Below, piece by piece: positions 63,101 to 64,000 of a stretch of 64,000 nt of DNA (position 1 is the stretch's first letter; each line of letters begins with the position of its first letter). The stretch is taken from positions 1 to 64,000 of the forward strand of contig CAZMNY010000038.1 in assembly GCA_964567745.1 (NCBI GenBank). Direction: 5' to 3'. Under the pieces are notes generated by a model. That model searched no databases. It was not told the DNA's origin and saw nothing but the letters and a program-made list of their open reading frames with translations. The DNA is from CAZMNY01 sp964567745 (GTDB taxonomy: Bacteria > Planctomycetota > Planctomycetia > Pirellulales > Pirellulaceae). Both the position numbers and the translations under genes were made by a program.

Positions 63101-64000
63101 CGCCGCCGTCGTTAATGTCGAAGTGCTCTTGCACGTCTGCCTGTAGCGAATACTTATCGAGAATATCTTGCGGCGACGCAAACGTCGTCAATGCGAGCGA
63201 TTCTGGGTCGTATTCGTCAATCGCACCGCGGGCCGAGTTGTTCGTGGCCAGCAAGTGCCAGACTCCGTCCTCACCCGACAGATACGTTCGAACCGAATCT
63301 TGCATTTCGGCAAGGTGGTTCTTGTTCTGCGTGTCAACAAAGTAGTTGTAGTAAACAACCGGAGTGTCAGACGGCGAGTAACCGACCAAGCTGAACGGCT
63401 CGGACTCAACGGCGCCCTGCATTCCGCCAACCAAGTCCATGCTGTTGGTGATTTGCGGAACATAATTCGAGTTGTTCGGGCCGGGGTAGCCAAAGTAGAG
63501 ACTGCCTTCGCCACCTGCAGCAGGGCGACTGCCGTCAAATGCAGCTTCGATACCGTGACCGGCGTCATCCTTCCGGTTTTCGGTAATATGCCAAGGATTG
63601 AAAGTGTTTGGCCCGAAGTCGAGGCCGTCGACGTTGCGTAGTCCGGTTTCGATAACGGATTGCCCGTCGACAAAGATCGGCTGTAGCTCACCGGCCGTAT
63701 TGAAGGCGTACATTCGACCGCCTTGATCGATGCCGATCAAGATATCGCTGTAGTAGTTCGCCTGACCGCCGATATCGTTGAGGAAACCTGATTCGAGCAA
63801 TTCACCCGCGTACTGGTGAGGAACTGACGTCAAGCCTTGGAACTGAACCGCCGCACCTCCGGGGCCCGCAAATCGCAGAGCGGACGCCGATTCGACATAG
63901 TCGGCCTTGGTGTCGCCCATCGCTGGGCCCAGCGGCGGAGTCGCGGTTCTAAAGTTGGTGATTTCAAACAAGCCGCCAGTATCGGAAACAGCAAACATCC
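57165..64000 (-). CDS. Giant secreted protein, partial (N-terminus beyond right edge)
   Basis: At least 2277 residues are open to the edge, so the start and any signal are not seen. Visible modules from the N-terminal side: a beta-rich part; repeats with an FxVxDG...FEF(D/E) core (several copies near 62,700-62,950, 61,400-61,520 and 58,600-59,620); two PPC-like domains (DVVDMTVNAESIGSGLNAYI and DDYSIELATSDANFFGLVRI); a beta-helix-like stretch (ILFDNGGGGIRFAGEG, VFGGTTGILIEDGASPTLIN); a GEVED domain (ending APDGEVEDHIIPV); and a dockerin (DVTGDTLILADDP, DTNNDGLANVSDALLAIAAF). GGGEGESRGEGE precedes the acidic C-terminal tail. It is probably an extracellular structural or binding protein. Confidence 0.85.
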   Translation of the reverse strand, partial: MFAVSDTGGLFEITNFRTATPPLGPAMGDTKADYVESASALRFAGPGGAAVQFQGLTSVPHQYAGELLESGFLNDIGGQANYYSDILIGIDQGGRMYAFNTAGELQPIFVDGQSVIETGLRNVDGLDFGPNTFNPWHITENRKDDAGHGIEAAFDGSRPAAGGEGSLYFGYPGPNNSNYVPQITNSMDLVGGMQGAVESEPFSLVGYSPSDTPVVYYNYFVDTQNKNHLAEMQDSVRTYLSGEDGVWHLLATNNSARGAIDEYDPESLALTTFASPQDILDKYSLQADVQEHFDINDGGAPVSWRQARIDISPFAGLDNLRLRFEVSTGGDFGLGDARFAGQQLRLLPGNRYRDGQTFTVTDDNGFGGPTTTFEIDSGITLVVPPTEFIDDEDSFEIHGLFFEFDSNGSTINPTATTIPFSTAQSAAEVAQTISQALVGLNYTTTADLFASEPSNDAIGGLDTGLQGGSDRFLAFGFIGDNPNFTFNPEIDVDLMELNLNAGDVVDMTVNAESIGSGLNAYIRVFDAVGNELDFSDDVNGTDPMLTFTIPSTGTYYLGISDSTNASYDPNVPGTGFGITTGNYEVEIVVNGFAGVMPHLADHRVNLEGASRVIGTGLPASFVEGSLGINSDVRVLTHSDMSAADVRDSIAQALADTYANGLRSAIKTYDSVVVMLGHNIISQDVGPLGLVELGVSNPHDPSQGINIPSMGDFFSDYTASTDPAGNNGAMLKVRDNDFEGVYIDDIIIGFAERGELATGGTSNESFTGVTVTSAALANYTLEARRAEVIGQSVDPDALALFRAFDTNDRISQDVQVVMPNGWEILEGDTISVSDGVDTVVFEFENEEFLNGVVQGNEPILYNVFDDSIVISRNFRDAVNSSSVQSVLAITAGLSDGTIAGTTSSSNKVNLFGETVIVDLFGPGIDENNDTLATANDTGIAGDGRFKAASLIGDHNSSNDVDLVSFDLDAGDDYSIELATSDANFFGLVRIFDSVGTELAQGFSFFGGPVNFIAPADGTYYAGVSGFFNTVYDPQVEGSANGGQFTGAYTLDIRPSNSLANSIGLVEFDDFGDENTHRDQGQMILESNVIRESAQFAINVGPGLRDRNDLAPAAGSLPHSGPVRTTLQVNDANLIPGVVVQNNILFDNGGGGIRFAGEGDPDGNSPLPFGRLVNNTVFGGTTGILIEDGASPTLINNILADTGTGISIDASSSTTVLGGNLFSGNGTHTNTGDLGSNAIDLDASANQDLFLDAAGDLFYLQEGSLAVDSGVDQFSDRPGLVSVKNPLGITVSPLLAPDTDGFGQLRGDDPGSPNLNSSGRNVFADRGALDRADFAGPVARLIVPRDNDADGFDFDQSLTSVLTSQILSGFSIQLFDGLEPIDPQNGVGIDDTTVRTNQVTVLRDGERLIDGIDYRFSYAATNNTVRLTPIAGIWAPNHTYTVELANSDSHVPKAPNGAQVVDGEKFTITDDLGNVVDFEFESGYVATIQETFTLIAPEFGGGVNGVTDRESFVVDGVTFEYDNNGSVAAGSTPITFTSLSTQNDLADAIVSALIDEGLGLSPRHIGDGRVHLGGNALTQVDISGAPTMTSSGSLTGGVTDGEFFTVDDGVNLAIYEFDSGNGTSQDGAVAISITAGDTYEEIADFMVTAITSGSSGLSPVHFGEGRIHIGGGRVHTVDMTNTNLILTGSPGVEPEFGIRVPAVAGVPQGFADGQIFSIGDGVNLPVVFEFDDDENAVPGRQVIEFDVANSTLDDIANLIVTAIANVGLGLNPSHDGDGFITLVNASTAHFLDVSSSPLLQLGQPGVPGAVPIVFIPDESFTAQQMAVEIAAAIDGSDLEGVGTTVRDDEILVTGVADITGIIETFVEGISDLAGNVLQPNQVTDETRFRITIGSGEDYGDAPTVSTNGSGYPVLESEDGARHKVDVAFTLGQAIDVDVDGQPTANATGDDTDSGTNDEDGLVGIFTPDGQGGQLNNTLLVGVAGTVQIEVKGVSASKPGFVDAWIDFNGNGIWEPSEKIADSVQYTADGVHDLSVNPPGTTITGDLVARFRLSRAGGLDPIGPAPDGEVEDHIIPVTHTEWHNGVTPGDVTGDTLILADDPLRVINFLAKYFAGGGNQSVVLPASGVYTPGNGDPPVVAANGNQIDTNNDGLANVSDALLAIAAFRDAFNAQNGGGEGESRGEGERAYSSLGASQSIVAPTPLSYEQAESTRRDEKGEVVRIKPTEVEFQLQQPADAMDDGLVGDQRSSTLEEALDDIAFDVDESLGETDERDDFFATL

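Overview
This window reads as the chromosome of a planctomycete, most likely of the Pirellulales type. The evidence is the set of lineage-typical families. Very large secreted proteins carry the N-terminal LEPR-XLL type signal (LEARVVL, LEARILL and LEERALL forms) together with dockerin, GEVED, SdrD B-like and cadherin-like modules. There are also outer-membrane beta-barrels of BBP7 type, a PVC-type dehydrogenase/cytochrome pair, a Ser/Thr kinase with the planctomycete N-terminal pre-domain, and an ECF sigma/anti-sigma pair. No rRNA, tRNA, CRISPR array or intact transposon was recognised.

Bases 1-20,000 are mainly housekeeping. A gnd-zwf oxidative pentose phosphate operon is followed by a NarL-type response regulator and an enolase-superfamily enzyme. 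Then come small exported proteins, an anti-sigma/ECF sigma pair, a His-rich lipoprotein, uvrB, a helix-hairpin-helix protein, nadC, a receiver-only regulator, a thioredoxin-type arsC, rpsU (bS21), an acidic coiled-coil protein, typA and hsp20. The gaps around hsp20 hold a 150-bp IS5-derived miniature element and two inverted copies of a longer dispersed repeat.

Bases 20,700-32,200 hold a PVC-type membrane-bound dehydrogenase whose usual C-terminal cytochrome domain is encoded separately about 2.7 kb away, translationally coupled to a Ser/Thr kinase. Between the two halves lie a frameshifted membrane protein, a second His-rich lipoprotein and a probable tRNA-queuosine mannosyltransferase-family enzyme. 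A beta-barrel protein with a Met/Gly/Pro-rich stalk follows.

Bases 32,200-64,000 are dominated by the cell surface. Four giant secreted proteins are present, one running off the right edge; two of them contain zinc-protease motifs. A second BBP7-type barrel lies among them. In the middle is a same-strand block: a short SecA-like ATPase lacking most of the C-terminal half, a GAF-plus-HlyD membrane-fusion protein, a HlyD adaptor, and an M50 (HEFGH) membrane protease fused to a HlyD arm. This block, beside giant exported proteins, is the best candidate here for a poorly described envelope or secretion system. Assigning it to export of those proteins is inference from position and domains only.
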